Shown: positions 1 to 8,692, counted from the stretch's first letter. The stretch is 64,000 nucleotides of DNA from Cytophagales bacterium (GCA_019456305.1 VRUD01000009.1:1-64000), one strand, 5' to 3'. Program-made: numbers and translations. The notes: generated by a model from the sequence alone, not told the origin.

Positions 1-78
1 TCAATTTTAAAATTTGTGAAAAAATTGGCTGTCCGATTAAATTTTTTGTTGTACTTTTGTCCATGATAGTTTTTTTTT

Positions 79-118
79 AGGCAAGAGTTGATAACTTGAT
101 GGGTTTAGGCTCTTGCCT
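79..118 (+). terminator. Hairpin flanked by T-runs near the window start
   Basis: Nine-base arms AGGCAAGAG (79-87) and CTCTTGCCT (110-118) are perfectly complementary and are followed by a run of eight T. A T-run also precedes the hairpin. A TACTTTTG box at 52-59 fits the Bacteroidota -7 pattern, so a transcript of about 60 nt could start and stop here. It could equally end a gene lying before the window. The rest of 1-311 shows no gene that I can support. Confidence 0.45.
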
Positions 119-311
119 TATTTTTTTTGCAAAGATAGTTATGTTTAATCCTAAATATTAATTGTTTTTATCGGACAACAGTGAAAAAAAATATATATTT
201 GCAGCAATTATTACTATTAAAAGTTAGGATTTTTAATACGGAATTTTATACGTTTACATTTTTAATCAAACAATAGTAATTTTTTTATTAGTTTTATTTC
301 ATTTTTAACCT

Positions 312-369
312 GTCCCGATTTTCTTTGTAGAGACGTTGCATGCAACGTCTCTACAAAGAAAATCGGGAC
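312..369. repeat. Perfect 58-bp palindrome (GTAGAGACGTT family)
   Basis: Positions 312-340 are the exact reverse complement of 341-369. The centre carries TAGAGACGTTGCATGCAACG, and the outer part reads GTCCCGATTTTC. The same core, with GCATGC changed to ACATGT, recurs inside a phosphatase gene at 39671-39734. It lies just before the small DUF5679 gene and could form a cruciform or an RNA hairpin in its leader. Confidence 0.9.
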
Positions 370-385
370 GCAAACCTAATTAATC

Positions 386-535
386 ATGAGCGTAGAAGCA
401 TATTGTGTAAAGTGCAAAGCCAAAAAAACCATGAACAATCCTCAGCAGGTTACCATGAAAAATGGAAAACCGGCTACTAAAGGGGTATGTCCATCATGCG
501 GTACCGGTATGTACCGTATAGGCAAAGCACAATAA
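386..535 (+). CDS. DUF5679 family zinc-ribbon protein
   Basis: A 49-residue protein with two CxxC pairs, CVKC at residues 7-10 and CPSC at 35-38, which would bind one zinc ion. The spacing and the GVCPSCGTGMYRIGK ending match DUF5679, a family of tiny zinc ribbons found in many phyla. The function is unknown; a nucleic-acid or protein contact role is an inference from the fold. The ATG follows a 58-bp palindrome by 16 nt, and a strong terminator starts 8 nt after the stop, so the gene is probably transcribed alone. Confidence 0.85.
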   Translation: MSVEAYCVKCKAKKTMNNPQQVTMKNGKPATKGVCPSCGTGMYRIGKAQ

Positions 536-543
536 TCAGATTA

Positions 544-573
544 TATCCCGTCCCGGATACCCGGGACGGGATA
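544..573 (+). terminator. Rho-independent terminator of the DUF5679 gene
   Basis: Arms TATCCCGTCCCGG (544-556) and CCGGGACGGGATA (561-573) are perfect complements with a 4-nt loop, followed by ATCTTTATTTTT. The stem is GC-rich and sits 8 nt after the stop codon. The stretch from here to dxs (574-741) holds no recognisable gene. Confidence 0.8.
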
Positions 574-741
574 ATCTTTATTTTTAACCTATTTCCTGTG
601 GAATAACGAACAAATTTCCTCAGGGTAAACTCATGCGGAGTCCTCCCGCGTACTCGTGCCTGTACGCCATAGTTAAGGCTGGAAAAAGTTTTGGTACGCA
701 GGCGTGGAAACTTCGTAGTGGGAAAGTATAATCAGATTATA

Positions 742-2682
742 ATGATCAGGGTAGGAAAGTTATTGAAAAAAATCAACGATCCGGAAGATCTTAAAAAGCT
801 TGATAAGTCGCAACTTTATCAGGTTTGCAAAGAATTAAGGCAGTTTATCATTGACAATGTGTCAATGTATGGCGGACATTTTGGTGCAAGCCTCGGTGTG
901 GTAGAACTTACGACTGCACTCCATTATGTATTTAATACACCAGATGATCTCATAGTTTGGGATGTAGGCCATCAGGCTTATGGACATAAGATATTGACCG
1001 GAAGAAGAGACGTATTTCACACCAACCGCATATATAAGGGCATTTCAGGATTTGCTAAAAGAAAAGAAAGTAAGTATGATGCATTTGGCGCAGGCCATGC
1101 GTCCACTTCAATTTCTGCCACTTTGGGGATGGCAGTAGCATCAAAATACAAAAAGGATGAAAAACGCCAGCATATAGCTGTTATTGGTGACGGAGCCATG
1201 ACAGCCGGGCTTGCGTTCGAAGCGATGAATAATGCCGGAGTTACCAACACCAATTTGCTTATCATACTCAATGATAATTGTATGTCGATCGACCCAAATG
1301 TGGGTGCATTAAAAGATTATTTAGTAGATATTACTACTTCAAAGACCTATAATAAAGTACGGGATGAAGTCTGGAACATTCTGGGTAAGATAAGCAAATT
1401 CGGGCCAAATGCGCAAGAAATCGCTTCAAAAATTGAAAATGCGATCAAAGCCTCAATATTAGCTCAAAGCAATCTTTTTGAGTCATTGAATTTAAGATAT
1501 TTTGGACCAATTGACGGACATGATGTCAACCATCTGGTAGATGTTTTGAATGACTTGAAAAATATTGCAGGTCCAAAAATACTTCATTGCATAACGGTAA
1601 AAGGAAAAGGCTTCGCTCCCGCAGAAAAAGACCAGACCAAATGGCATGCAACCGGTAAGTTCGACAAAATTACAGGTGAGATCTTTAAAAAAGTTCATGA
1701 CACACCCCAGGCGCCTAAGTACCAGGATGTATTTGGTCATACGATTGTAGAACTGGCTAAGAAGAATGATAAAATTGTAGGGGTCACCCCTGCCATGCCA
1801 TCCGGTTCATCGCTCAATATTATGATGAAAGAGATGCCTGACCGCGCTTTTGATGTGGGCATAGCTGAACAGCATGCCGTTACATTTTCTGCAGGCATGG
1901 CTACCCAGAGCCTCATTCCTTTCTGCAATATTTATTCAACTTTTATGCAGCGTGCTTATGATCAGGTGATCCATGATGTTTGTCTGCAAAATTTGCACGT
2001 GATATTTTGCCTTGACAGGGCCGGCTTTGCAGGTGCTGACGGGCCTACACATCATGGCGCCTATGACCTGGCCTATATGCGCTGCCTGCCGAATATGACC
2101 GTTTCTGCACCTATGAATGAATCAGAATTGCGGAACCTGATGTATACTGCGCAATTAGAAGAAACTACAGGTCCATTCACCATTAGGTATCCAAGGGGTC
2201 AGGGCGTGATGCCTGACTGGAGAAGGGAAATGAAAAAAATTGAAACCGGTACGGGAAGAATTATTACAGAAGGTGAGGATATAGCTATTTTATCCATTGG
2301 CCATGTAGGTAATTATGTAGCCCAGGCTTGTAAGATGCTTGAAAAAGATAGCATTTATCCCGCTCATTTTGACATGCGATTTGTTAAGCCGCTTGATGAA
2401 GATCTGCTCCACAAAATATTTAATAAATTTGACAAAATAATTACCATTGAAGACGGTTGTTTAATGGGTGGATTTGGCAGTGCTGTAATTGAATTTATGG
2501 CTGATAAGCGTTATAAAGCAGAAGTTAAACGGCTTGGAATTCCCGATAAAGTAGTAGAACATGGAGAGCAGATCGAGCTTTACAGAGAATGCGGGTTTGA
2601 TTCTGAAGCGATTGCAGATACAATAAGGGCAATAATAGGTGTTGAGGTTGGTAGCGGAAGTAGAAATAGACAACTAGTGTAG
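742..2682 (+). CDS. dxs: 1-deoxy-D-xylulose-5-phosphate synthase
   Basis: DXS condenses pyruvate and glyceraldehyde 3-phosphate with thiamine diphosphate, the first step of the MEP isoprenoid pathway, in the cytoplasm. The 646-residue protein has the family length. The ThDP motif GDGAMTAG (about residues 149-156) is followed by NDN about 28 residues later. The transketolase-like pyrimidine domain carries DRAGFAGADGPTHHG (about 424-438), and a transketolase C-domain follows. I start at ATG 742 because family members begin with similar text, and an upstream in-frame start at 691 adds 17 unrelated residues. The last three codons and the stop lie inside the terminal repeat of a MITE-like element (2674-2801), so the natural C-terminus was probably altered by that insertion. 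Confidence 0.96.
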   Translation: MIRVGKLLKKINDPEDLKKLDKSQLYQVCKELRQFIIDNVSMYGGHFGASLGVVELTTALHYVFNTPDDLIVWDVGHQAYGHKILTGRRDVFHTNRIYKGISGFAKRKESKYDAFGAGHASTSISATLGMAVASKYKKDEKRQHIAVIGDGAMTAGLAFEAMNNAGVTNTNLLIILNDNCMSIDPNVGALKDYLVDITTSKTYNKVRDEVWNILGKISKFGPNAQEIASKIENAIKASILAQSNLFESLNLRYFGPIDGHDVNHLVDVLNDLKNIAGPKILHCITVKGKGFAPAEKDQTKWHATGKFDKITGEIFKKVHDTPQAPKYQDVFGHTIVELAKKNDKIVGVTPAMPSGSSLNIMMKEMPDRAFDVGIAEQHAVTFSAGMATQSLIPFCNIYSTFMQRAYDQVIHDVCLQNLHVIFCLDRAGFAGADGPTHHGAYDLAYMRCLPNMTVSAPMNESELRNLMYTAQLEETTGPFTIRYPRGQGVMPDWRREMKKIETGTGRIITEGEDIAILSIGHVGNYVAQACKMLEKDSIYPAHFDMRFVKPLDEDLLHKIFNKFDKIITIEDGCLMGGFGSAVIEFMADKRYKAEVKRLGIPDKVVEHGEQIELYRECGFDSEAIADTIRAIIGVEVGSGSRNRQLV

Positions 2683-2801
2683 CAACAATTTAGTTTTGCA
2701 ACATTAATTTGTAATAAATAGATTCTTTCGTTATTAATCAACAAATGAAATAATATATTTTATGATTACAATATTGCGTAATTAAATTGTTGCTACACTA
2801 G
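2674..2801. mobile_element. MITE-like element with 19-bp terminal inverted repeats
   Basis: Positions 2674-2692 (CTAGTGTAGCAACAATTTA) are the exact reverse complement of 2783-2801. The 90-bp AT-rich interior has no reading frame. The left end overlaps the 3' end of dxs and supplies its stop codon. No transposase is present, so it would need to be moved in trans. Confidence 0.75.
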
Positions 2802-2830
2802 TAACTAACATCCAGTAAACATAAACTACT

Positions 2831-3541
2831 ATGTATTTAAAAATTTTATTATTACCTCTGCTCTTTCTCATTTTTTCTGATCAGGTTGATCTGGAAAACA
2901 GAGCGGCAAAATTATCAGTTGGCTCCTTAGCTCCTGAAATTGCAATGCAAAACCCTGATGGAGATACCTTGAAGCTATCTTCATTAAAAGGAAAGATCGT
3001 ATTGATAGATTTCTGGGCTTCATGGTGTAAGCCTTGCAGGGCAGCAAATCCTGAACTGGTATATGTGTATCATCAATTCCACTCAAAAGGTTTTGAGATT
3101 TTCAGTGTTTCGCTTGATACAAAAAAGGAACCGTGGCTGAAAGCTATAGAAGTTGACAAGCTTGTATGGAAAAATCATGTGAGTGAATTGAAAGGGTGGA
3201 AATCAAAAGTTTCCGACCTTTATGAGCTGGACGGCATCCCGACATCCTATATATTAGATAGAGAGGGGAAAATTACCGCTTCAGACCTGGATCCGATAAA
3301 GATTGAAGATGAGGTAAGAAGACTTTTGATGAATGAAATATCCTTTTATCCTACAACCGTTTCTGATACAATATTTATCTCGTTGTCTGTAAAGTATAAA
3401 ATAAAGAATGTTGAAGGTAAAACAGTAAAGAAAGGCGAGGGGGAAGCTATTGATGTGAGTGACCTGAAAGCGGGGGAATATACTTTGAATTTTGGGGATA
3501 AATCTGAGAAGTTCACTAAAGAAGCAGGCAGTAAGCAGTAG
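2831..3541 (+). CDS. TlpA/ResA-like secreted thioredoxin-fold protein
   Basis: A 236-residue protein starting with a hydrophobic signal segment (residues 1-16). It has an AhpC/TSA-redoxin domain with the active-site motif WCKPC (65-69) and the cis-proline region GIPTSYILD. Such proteins reduce disulfides in the periplasm. After residue 175 there is an added domain of about 60 residues with the pattern VEGKTVKKGEGEAIDVSDLK and then GEYTLNF. This resembles the C-terminal sorting domain of the type IX secretion system or a carboxypeptidase-regulatory-like beta-sandwich. No partner gene lies nearby; a MITE-like element separates it from dxs. Confidence 0.88.
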   Translation: MYLKILLLPLLFLIFSDQVDLENRAAKLSVGSLAPEIAMQNPDGDTLKLSSLKGKIVLIDFWASWCKPCRAANPELVYVYHQFHSKGFEIFSVSLDTKKEPWLKAIEVDKLVWKNHVSELKGWKSKVSDLYELDGIPTSYILDREGKITASDLDPIKIEDEVRRLLMNEISFYPTTVSDTIFISLSVKYKIKNVEGKTVKKGEGEAIDVSDLKAGEYTLNFGDKSEKFTKEAGSKQ

Positions 3542-3633
3542 GCAGTTGCTGATTTTCACCTTTTTGATTATTTACTCTGCCAACAGTCGTAATTTAAGCA
3601 ATTTCTAAAATCTCACGTATTGCATTGTTGATT

Positions 3634-4481
3634 TCAGATTTTCAAAACACTCTTATCCGGATAAGTGTATGTTTCAATGCTGTAAACTTTGGCTTGGTCA
3701 ATAGCTTTGGAACCTATCATTGGTGAAATTATAATTGCGCGGGATACTTTCTTCTTTTCATGTTTTTCATAAAATTTTATTTTCCTTGCAAATCCTTCCA
3801 CATCATCGCGGCTGAACGATGCGCTAATTTCACACAGGATAACCTGTCCATCGTGAATTATCACGTCAATCTCAACAGATGTGGGTGAGCGATAAACTTC
3901 GCCTTTTTTATCAATCTTTTCGTAGTTGATAACTTTTACCCCGAATGACTTCTCAAGTATTCCCTGAGTCCTTCACGGAACGAAAATTCAGAGTGACGTC
4001 CCCACCGATCTCCTATGGCTCCAATATTAACCGTATATTTCCGGTTCAGTTCACGGATGTCTTGCAATATTTCATTGATAATCTTTTGATTCTCCGCGTA
4101 TTTTTTGTTATTTTCTTCTCTTTCTACTTCCCATTTTTTATTCCATTCTGCCCATTTCTTTTCCTGCGCCTCCCATTTCTTTGTTTGTTCTTCCCGGTCT
4201 TTTGCCCGGTTTTTTGCCTGTTCTTCCCGGTTTTTTGCCTGTTCTTTCCGGTCTTTTGCCTGTTCTTCCCGGTCTTTTGCCAGTTCTTCCCGACCTTTTG
4301 CCAGTTCCTGTAATATCTCTTTTATGCTTTTTTCTGTTTCTGTTCTGGCAGGATATTTATGGTTGACGAGCTCAAATATGGCATTCTTCACAGTTTCATC
4401 TTTTTTTATCCAAAAAAGCAACTGTTTATTAACTATATCTAATATTTGATGTTTAGTGTATTGCATAGTATTGTAACGCAA
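3634..4481 (-). pseudogene. DUF3782 family protein, frameshifted
   Basis: Reading from 4481 down, residues 1-181 give an N-terminal part, a charged coiled coil built from seven-residue units like AKDREEQ, and the family hallmark GDRWGRHSEFSFREGLREYL. The frame then stops near 3936. One frame over, from about 3955, the sequence continues as FGVKVINYEKIDKKGEVYRS and then SVEIDVIIHDGQVILCEI to the end at 3634. A single-base deletion near 3955 therefore splits one DUF3782 gene, whose C-terminal half has a nuclease-like core (EIDVIIHDG...CEI). It may be a real pseudogene or an assembly error. Confidence 0.8.
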
Positions 4482-4498
4482 AAATACGTTTTTGTTTT

Positions 4499-4567
4499 CA
4501 ATTTCTGCAAATTTATAGTAAAAAGTTTATACCTGTATTTAGCAATAAAAAAAGCCGCTCTCAATTT
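4499..4567. repeat. Copy of a 69-bp intergenic repeat (second copy 37532-37601)
   Basis: CAATTTCTGCAAATTTATAG and AAAAAAGCCGCTCTCAATTT are shared in order with 37532-37601. The 37.6-kb copy carries the complete terminator hairpin; here the second arm is missing. The piece lies upstream of the DUF3782 gene. Confidence 0.7.
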
Positions 4568-4727
4568 CTTAGCAAGGCTTAGAAGAGAATCAAAATGTTA
4601 TACAAAAGCACTTTATATGTTAATCATTTCAGTAAAACTATTAATGAATAAATGGAACAATCAATTAGCTATTATAAATTAACAATGCCTTACCACTATT
4701 GTTTTTTAATATTGCCCAACGGACAGG

Positions 4728-4832
4728 GCTAAATACAGTGCGGGATTAATAGCATCGTACTGTCCTACGAGAACAAAGATAGTAGAAAGCACAGACCTTT
4801 CAAACTGCCACTTCACCCGCATTGAATTTAGC
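4728..4832. repeat. attC-like imperfect inverted repeat beside R-M module 1
   Basis: Arms 4728-4744 (GCTAAATACAGTGCGGG) and 4816-4832 pair at 15 of 17 positions across a 71-bp loop. GCCCAAC, a sequence that fits the R-box consensus of integron attC sites, lies just outside at 4714-4720. The opposite box (GGTAAC) does not fit. No integron integrase is present, so the call is only structural. Confidence 0.45.
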
Positions 4833-4836
4833 TGGT

Positions 4837-5013
4837 GTTACCTACTGTAGCCCGCCTATTCCTGCCGTTTCTCGGAACGTATAATTTCTTTCTGTTTTGT
4901 TCTTAAAATTTAAAAAAAGGAGGAGCGATTTTTATTTGATTTTCTACTACTGTTTCTGTTTACCGGAAAACCGTGCGGAGGGATTTTGCTCTTTGCCACC
5001 GCAGGTACGAGGA
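4837..5013 (-). repeat. Reverse copy of the R-M flank repeat plus 'GTGCGGAGGG' repeat
   Basis: On the minus strand this reads the same landmarks as 8083-8271 and 21255-21441: AAAATCAAATAAAAATC (near 4927-4944), a variable part, then AGGCGGGCTACAGTAGGTAA (4837-4857). At 4967-5013 it carries a second repeat, GTGCGGAGGGATTTTGCTCT and onward, which recurs at 60097-60144 beside R-M module 3. No gene is seen between 4568 and 5148. Confidence 0.65.
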
Positions 5014-5148
5014 TGAAAGCAAAAAGGAATATGTATACGAGATTGCACCGCACACCAAATGGGCGGCTGAATTAAAATGGACAAGGAGTTGAGGAACGTG
5101 TCACACAGTCCATCGTCTTAATATAAGAAAAAAACCTAACTACTCACT

Positions 5149-6084
5149 TTATCTTGGCCCCATAAATTTATCGCCATTAAAATGAATCATATGGTCAGGA
5201 GCATCAACAATCCATACTTCTGTTTCCCAAGCAATATTGGGAGAACGTTTTTTAAATTCAGTAAAGTCGGGGAAAGCCGTTACGTAAATTTTGTCAGCCA
5301 TGCAATTTTTCAAAAATTCTTCCAACTCAAGTAATCGCTTGGGAGATACTGGCCCATGTGAAGTCACTGCTTCGATAAGAAACAGCCACTTTTTTTTAGG
5401 TTCATAAATTACAACGTCTGGTAATTTGCTATGTTTGTCGATGGGAATGCCTAATCCTTTGAAAGCTTCTTCGTTAACATATAAATCTTTCTTTGCTGTA
5501 TCACCTAAATATATAAGGATTCCACCTTTTGCAAATCGAGGAGCAAATTGTTCTACAATAGCAGCTTGAACTTCATTGTGTTTTCCAGGGGAAAGTTTTA
5601 AAACCCTTCCGTTGCTAAGTTTTACAGGGATTAGAAAGGCTTCTCTTTTTCTGACGTATGCCTCTGTAAGTGCTCCTACTTGTGATATGAAAAGTTTAAC
5701 AGCTTTTTCCCATTTTCGTGTTTTGAAGTAATGAATAGTATTAAGGGCAGCTTCTGATATAGCATAATGAGCCCTTGGACTGTTTACAGGCAAATTCGGA
5801 TTGTCTGGGTTATAATCAACGATCCTTGCCTGAACAAACTGATGTAAAACTTGCCTTCTGAAAGTCTCTCTTGTGTTTGGAGCATAATTTTTCCCGTAAT
5901 GTTGTTTTATAAACGACATTATTCCTTTTGAAATGCCTAAACTTTTTCTATTAGCATTACTCCAAATATCATTTTTTCTTAGGTTGCATAGAGCTAAAAG
6001 CGTTAATGCCGATATTTCATTTTGCTGAGGAGGAGGGAGGCCTAATTCTTTTAATATTTCCTTTGCTTCTTCAATCTTGTTCAT
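5149..6084 (-). CDS. BsuBI/PstI-type restriction endonuclease
   Basis: A 311-residue protein of the BsuBI/PstI family, type II endonucleases that cut CTGCAG. An N-terminal winged-helix-like region is followed by the nuclease domain with GDTAKKDLY (about 194-202) and LPDVVIYEP (221-229), then FLIEAVTSHGPVSPKR (235-250). D223 and E238 are the probable metal ligands. It overlaps the methyltransferase gene by 14 nt, giving the order controller, M, R typical of regulated type II systems. The CTGCAG specificity is inferred from the family and is not visible in the sequence. Confidence 0.92.
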   Translation of the reverse strand: MNKIEEAKEILKELGLPPPQQNEISALTLLALCNLRKNDIWSNANRKSLGISKGIMSFIKQHYGKNYAPNTRETFRRQVLHQFVQARIVDYNPDNPNLPVNSPRAHYAISEAALNTIHYFKTRKWEKAVKLFISQVGALTEAYVRKREAFLIPVKLSNGRVLKLSPGKHNEVQAAIVEQFAPRFAKGGILIYLGDTAKKDLYVNEEAFKGLGIPIDKHSKLPDVVIYEPKKKWLFLIEAVTSHGPVSPKRLLELEEFLKNCMADKIYVTAFPDFTEFKKRSPNIAWETEVWIVDAPDHMIHFNGDKFMGPR

Positions 6085-7669
6085 AGGTTGCTGTTGTTAT
6101 TTCAAGGGATTCGCTTACTATTTTGTTAACATGTTCAATGGAAAAATCATTGGATAGAATGATAATATTACCTATTTCCTTAATGGTTTCTAAAGGGGGT
6201 AAAGTCATTTCCCGAAGTTCTGTTGCGCTTACATTTACATTACCATTGAAAATTCTGAAATAAGTATCAAATAATTGACTATTAAGTAATGCACATAAAC
6301 CGACCACTTCATTCCTCTCCAAATGGCCGTTTGGACGATAGATGTAATTTACTTTATTCTCTACTCCAATAAAATCAGCTTTAAGGTAATTACAAAAATA
6401 AGGTGCCGCGATTAGTCTGTTTTTATCATCTTTGCTACTAAAGCGTCTTAGAAGAATATAGTTTTTATTAGGTATTAGGATTGGGTTTGTTTCATCCTGA
6501 ATCAAAACATATTGTCCTTTATTCGGCTTAGGAATAGGCCATTCAAGAATCATTTGTTTTACATTATGCAGCCAAAATAGTGGCGCTAATGATATACTGT
6601 CATTTTTATAATTATCCTGAATATAATTTCTGGCTCTGAATGCCACAACTGGCCCAGTTGAAATCTGTATATTGTATTTGATCAAGTTACCTTCCCAGTC
6701 TTTGAAAATGTGTAAAATGGATTCTTCAAAATCGTTTGTAGGCAAGTATAAAAATTTCCCATTGGTAGCTATGTCAATAAGTTCTTTTTGAAGAAAAGAT
6801 TTTGTTTGGGGTATGGTTATATCCTTTAATCCGTTAGAAGAAGATACTACCACTTGGCCGTTATTCTTATCTGTGTTTTTCCTTCTCGTTCCTTTAATAA
6901 TTACAGTTTCTTGTAAAACCTTATCCCTGTTAAATGTGTCTTTACGTGAAGCAAATAAATGTACCTTTTCCAGATCTATTAGATTAAAGAAAAATTCACG
7001 AAATGTTTTAAAGTAATTGCCTGAAGCATAACTACGTGGAGTGATAAAAATTAATTCTCCGTTTTCTTTTAGGAGTCTGCCTGATATAGCCATAAACATT
7101 GCATAAATATTCGGATGGCCGTTTACAACAACTTTAGCAGCTTTTGTTCTTTTGTCTTCTATTGAAAGTTTAAAGTATGGTGGATTTGAGATGATAATAT
7201 CAAATGGTTCAACTTTTTTTGAGAATAAGTCAGCATTTTCGTTTAAACAGTCAGCATTGGCTAAAACATAATCCTTTATATGCAAGAGATATTGTAAAAT
7301 GATACCTTTTTTCTCAATCCAGTTCTGTAAGTATTCCAAAGACTTTTCGGCATAGGGTACAAGAACACTGTCTGTTTCATATACAATAATTTCAATAATA
7401 CGTAGATTTTTGTTGTTCTCAGCAAGATACTCAATTAGTGCACATGTTAATATTGCTGTTCCACAACCTGGGTCAAGGATGCGAATAGATTCATCATTAC
7501 ATTCTGAAAAAGAAGCCATTAAAGAAGCAATTTCAATTGGAGTAAAGAATTGCCCTTTTTCCTTTTTATGTTCCTGGGTAACTGAACAAGCATAATCAAT
7601 CCCCAATTTGTCAGCATAATGGCTGGGCAATTCATCTGTAAAAGGTTGTATGGTTTTGTTATTTAGCAT
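6071..7669 (-). CDS. BsuBI/PstI-type N6-adenine DNA methyltransferase
   Basis: Protects host DNA by adenine methylation at the site cut by the neighbouring endonuclease. Motifs in order are GQFFTP, the SAM-binding DPGCGTAILT (about residues 66-75) and the catalytic NPPYF (about 161-165), followed by a target-recognition region. I chose MLNNKTIQPF at 7669 as the start because it leaves an 11-nt overlap with the controller gene. The longer start at 7708 would overlap it by 50 nt. About 532 residues, a normal length for this gamma-type family. Confidence 0.92.
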   Translation of the reverse strand: MLNNKTIQPFTDELPSHYADKLGIDYACSVTQEHKKEKGQFFTPIEIASLMASFSECNDESIRILDPGCGTAILTCALIEYLAENNKNLRIIEIIVYETDSVLVPYAEKSLEYLQNWIEKKGIILQYLLHIKDYVLANADCLNENADLFSKKVEPFDIIISNPPYFKLSIEDKRTKAAKVVVNGHPNIYAMFMAISGRLLKENGELIFITPRSYASGNYFKTFREFFFNLIDLEKVHLFASRKDTFNRDKVLQETVIIKGTRRKNTDKNNGQVVVSSSNGLKDITIPQTKSFLQKELIDIATNGKFLYLPTNDFEESILHIFKDWEGNLIKYNIQISTGPVVAFRARNYIQDNYKNDSISLAPLFWLHNVKQMILEWPIPKPNKGQYVLIQDETNPILIPNKNYILLRRFSSKDDKNRLIAAPYFCNYLKADFIGVENKVNYIYRPNGHLERNEVVGLCALLNSQLFDTYFRIFNGNVNVSATELREMTLPPLETIKEIGNIIILSNDFSIEHVNKIVSESLEITTATYEQD

Positions 7670-7967
7670 TCCGATTTTTCGTAAAATAATTGATTTTCTT
7701 TTCTGCAACTTTCATTGCTTTTAAAGCCAATTCTTCATCTTGTACCTCATAAACCAGTTTATCGCTTAAAAAGGCAACAAGAAATGTATTTTCATCAGCT
7801 TTAAAAAACTCAGCGAATCGTATTACCTGATTTTTTGTCGGTATTCTTTCTCCTCGCTCAATCTTACTGAGTAAAGCAGGGTCAATTTCTACTTCTGCTG
7901 CTACTTGCCTAAGTAATAATCCTCTTTTTTCTCTTAGATTTCTTAATATTTCTCCTATACTTTTCAT
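7659..7967 (-). CDS. XRE-family R-M controller protein
   Basis: About 102 residues starting at MKSIGEILRNLREKRG. A helix-turn-helix occupies residues 5-60 (VAAEVEIDPALLSKIERGER) and a helical tail follows with FLVAFLSDKLVYEVQDEELA. It is the first gene of the module and overlaps the methyltransferase. This position is typical of C proteins, which delay restriction until the host is methylated. A tail of the same type survives as a fragment in R-M module 2 (20223-20324). The alternative start at 8000 adds 11 residues without support. Confidence 0.85.
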   Translation of the reverse strand: MKSIGEILRNLREKRGLLLRQVAAEVEIDPALLSKIERGERIPTKNQVIRFAEFFKADENTFLVAFLSDKLVYEVQDEELALKAMKVAEKKINYFTKNRNAK

Positions 7968-8082
7968 TTGAAAATATTTGACCTGACAAATTTTGTCCAA
8001 AAGTAAATAAATGCTTCGGAAATATTACAAAATTTAAAGAAAAGTTTTCCACATAATTATTAACTATCAACAAAGTCTTTAT

Positions 8083-8271
8083 GAATGTGCTTGCTGTGCG
8101 GAGATAGAAAATCAAATAAAAATCTCCGAGGGCGGGCTTTTTTAATTTTTCTCTTCAGTCCAGGCAATTGTCAAAGAACCATTGTCGTTTCTGTCCGTGA
8201 TTACGTGTCGAAATACTAAAAAGTCACTCGTTTTATACTATTCGGTTTTTAGGCGGGCTATTGTAGGTAAC
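8083..8271 (+). repeat. R-M flank repeat, copy 1
   Basis: Begins GAATGTGCTTGCTGTGCGG and ends GGCGGGCTATTGTAGGTAAC. It matches 21255-21441 at about nine of ten positions over its whole length. The interior includes GAGGGCGGGCTTTTTTAATT, which may terminate transcription. It lies about 115 bp upstream of the controller gene; copy 2 lies about 190 bp upstream of the regulator of R-M module 2. Confidence 0.85.
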
Positions 8272-8333
8272 TCGTTATATGCGTGACAAATATACCATTA
8301 TTAGTCAAAATCTCTGGGCTATGCCAATGTTTT

Positions 8334-8596
8334 TTATGGCTTATCCGGAAATTTAAGTAAACCATGCTCGCCCTCTTCCACTAAAGTATCAAACGGGCTT
8401 TTGATCTTTATTAACTCTTTTTTTGTTACATGTGTATATATTTGAGTCGTCTCCGGTTTGGCGTGGCCTAATAATACCTGTATGTATCTCAGATCAACTC
8501 CATCTTCCAACATGTGCGTGGCGTAACTGTGTCTCAGGGTATGCGGTGTGTTACGTGCTTTCTGACACCGGCTTCTTTCACTGCACGCACTAATAC
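8334..8596 (-). pseudogene. Tyrosine recombinase, C-terminal remnant
   Basis: On the minus strand this gives [12 protein letters not shown], then after a 2-nt shift near 8553 [20 protein letters not shown], then [20 protein letters not shown], ending at TAA 8334-8336. HxLRH, LGH and the catalytic Tyr in IYTH are the conserved C-terminal residues of phage-type integrases. The N-terminal two thirds are absent and a frameshift is present, so it is inactive. It marks a past integration event at the edge of R-M module 1. Confidence 0.85.
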
Positions 8597-8692
8597 GTTA
8601 CGGGGTCTGGCTCCAACGAACCCCATCTACCCGCTTTACTATTGCTAGCAGATAGCGGTCATAATCAAAATCAATCTTTATTTATACAAAAT

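Noticed and set aside
691-741. Upstream start of dxs adding 17 residues
   Set aside because: The added residues resemble no DXS N-terminus, and family members start near MIRVGKLL.
4105-4449. Cys/Ser/Phe-rich plus-strand frames
   Set aside because: They are the antisense of the charged coiled-coil repeats of the minus-strand DUF3782 gene, whose domain order is clear.
4714-8596. Integron with gene cassettes
   Set aside because: Only one R-like box fits the attC consensus, and the recombinase remnant resembles a general tyrosine recombinase rather than IntI.
8334-8596. Prophage
   Set aside because: No other phage genes are present, and the integrase is a fragment.
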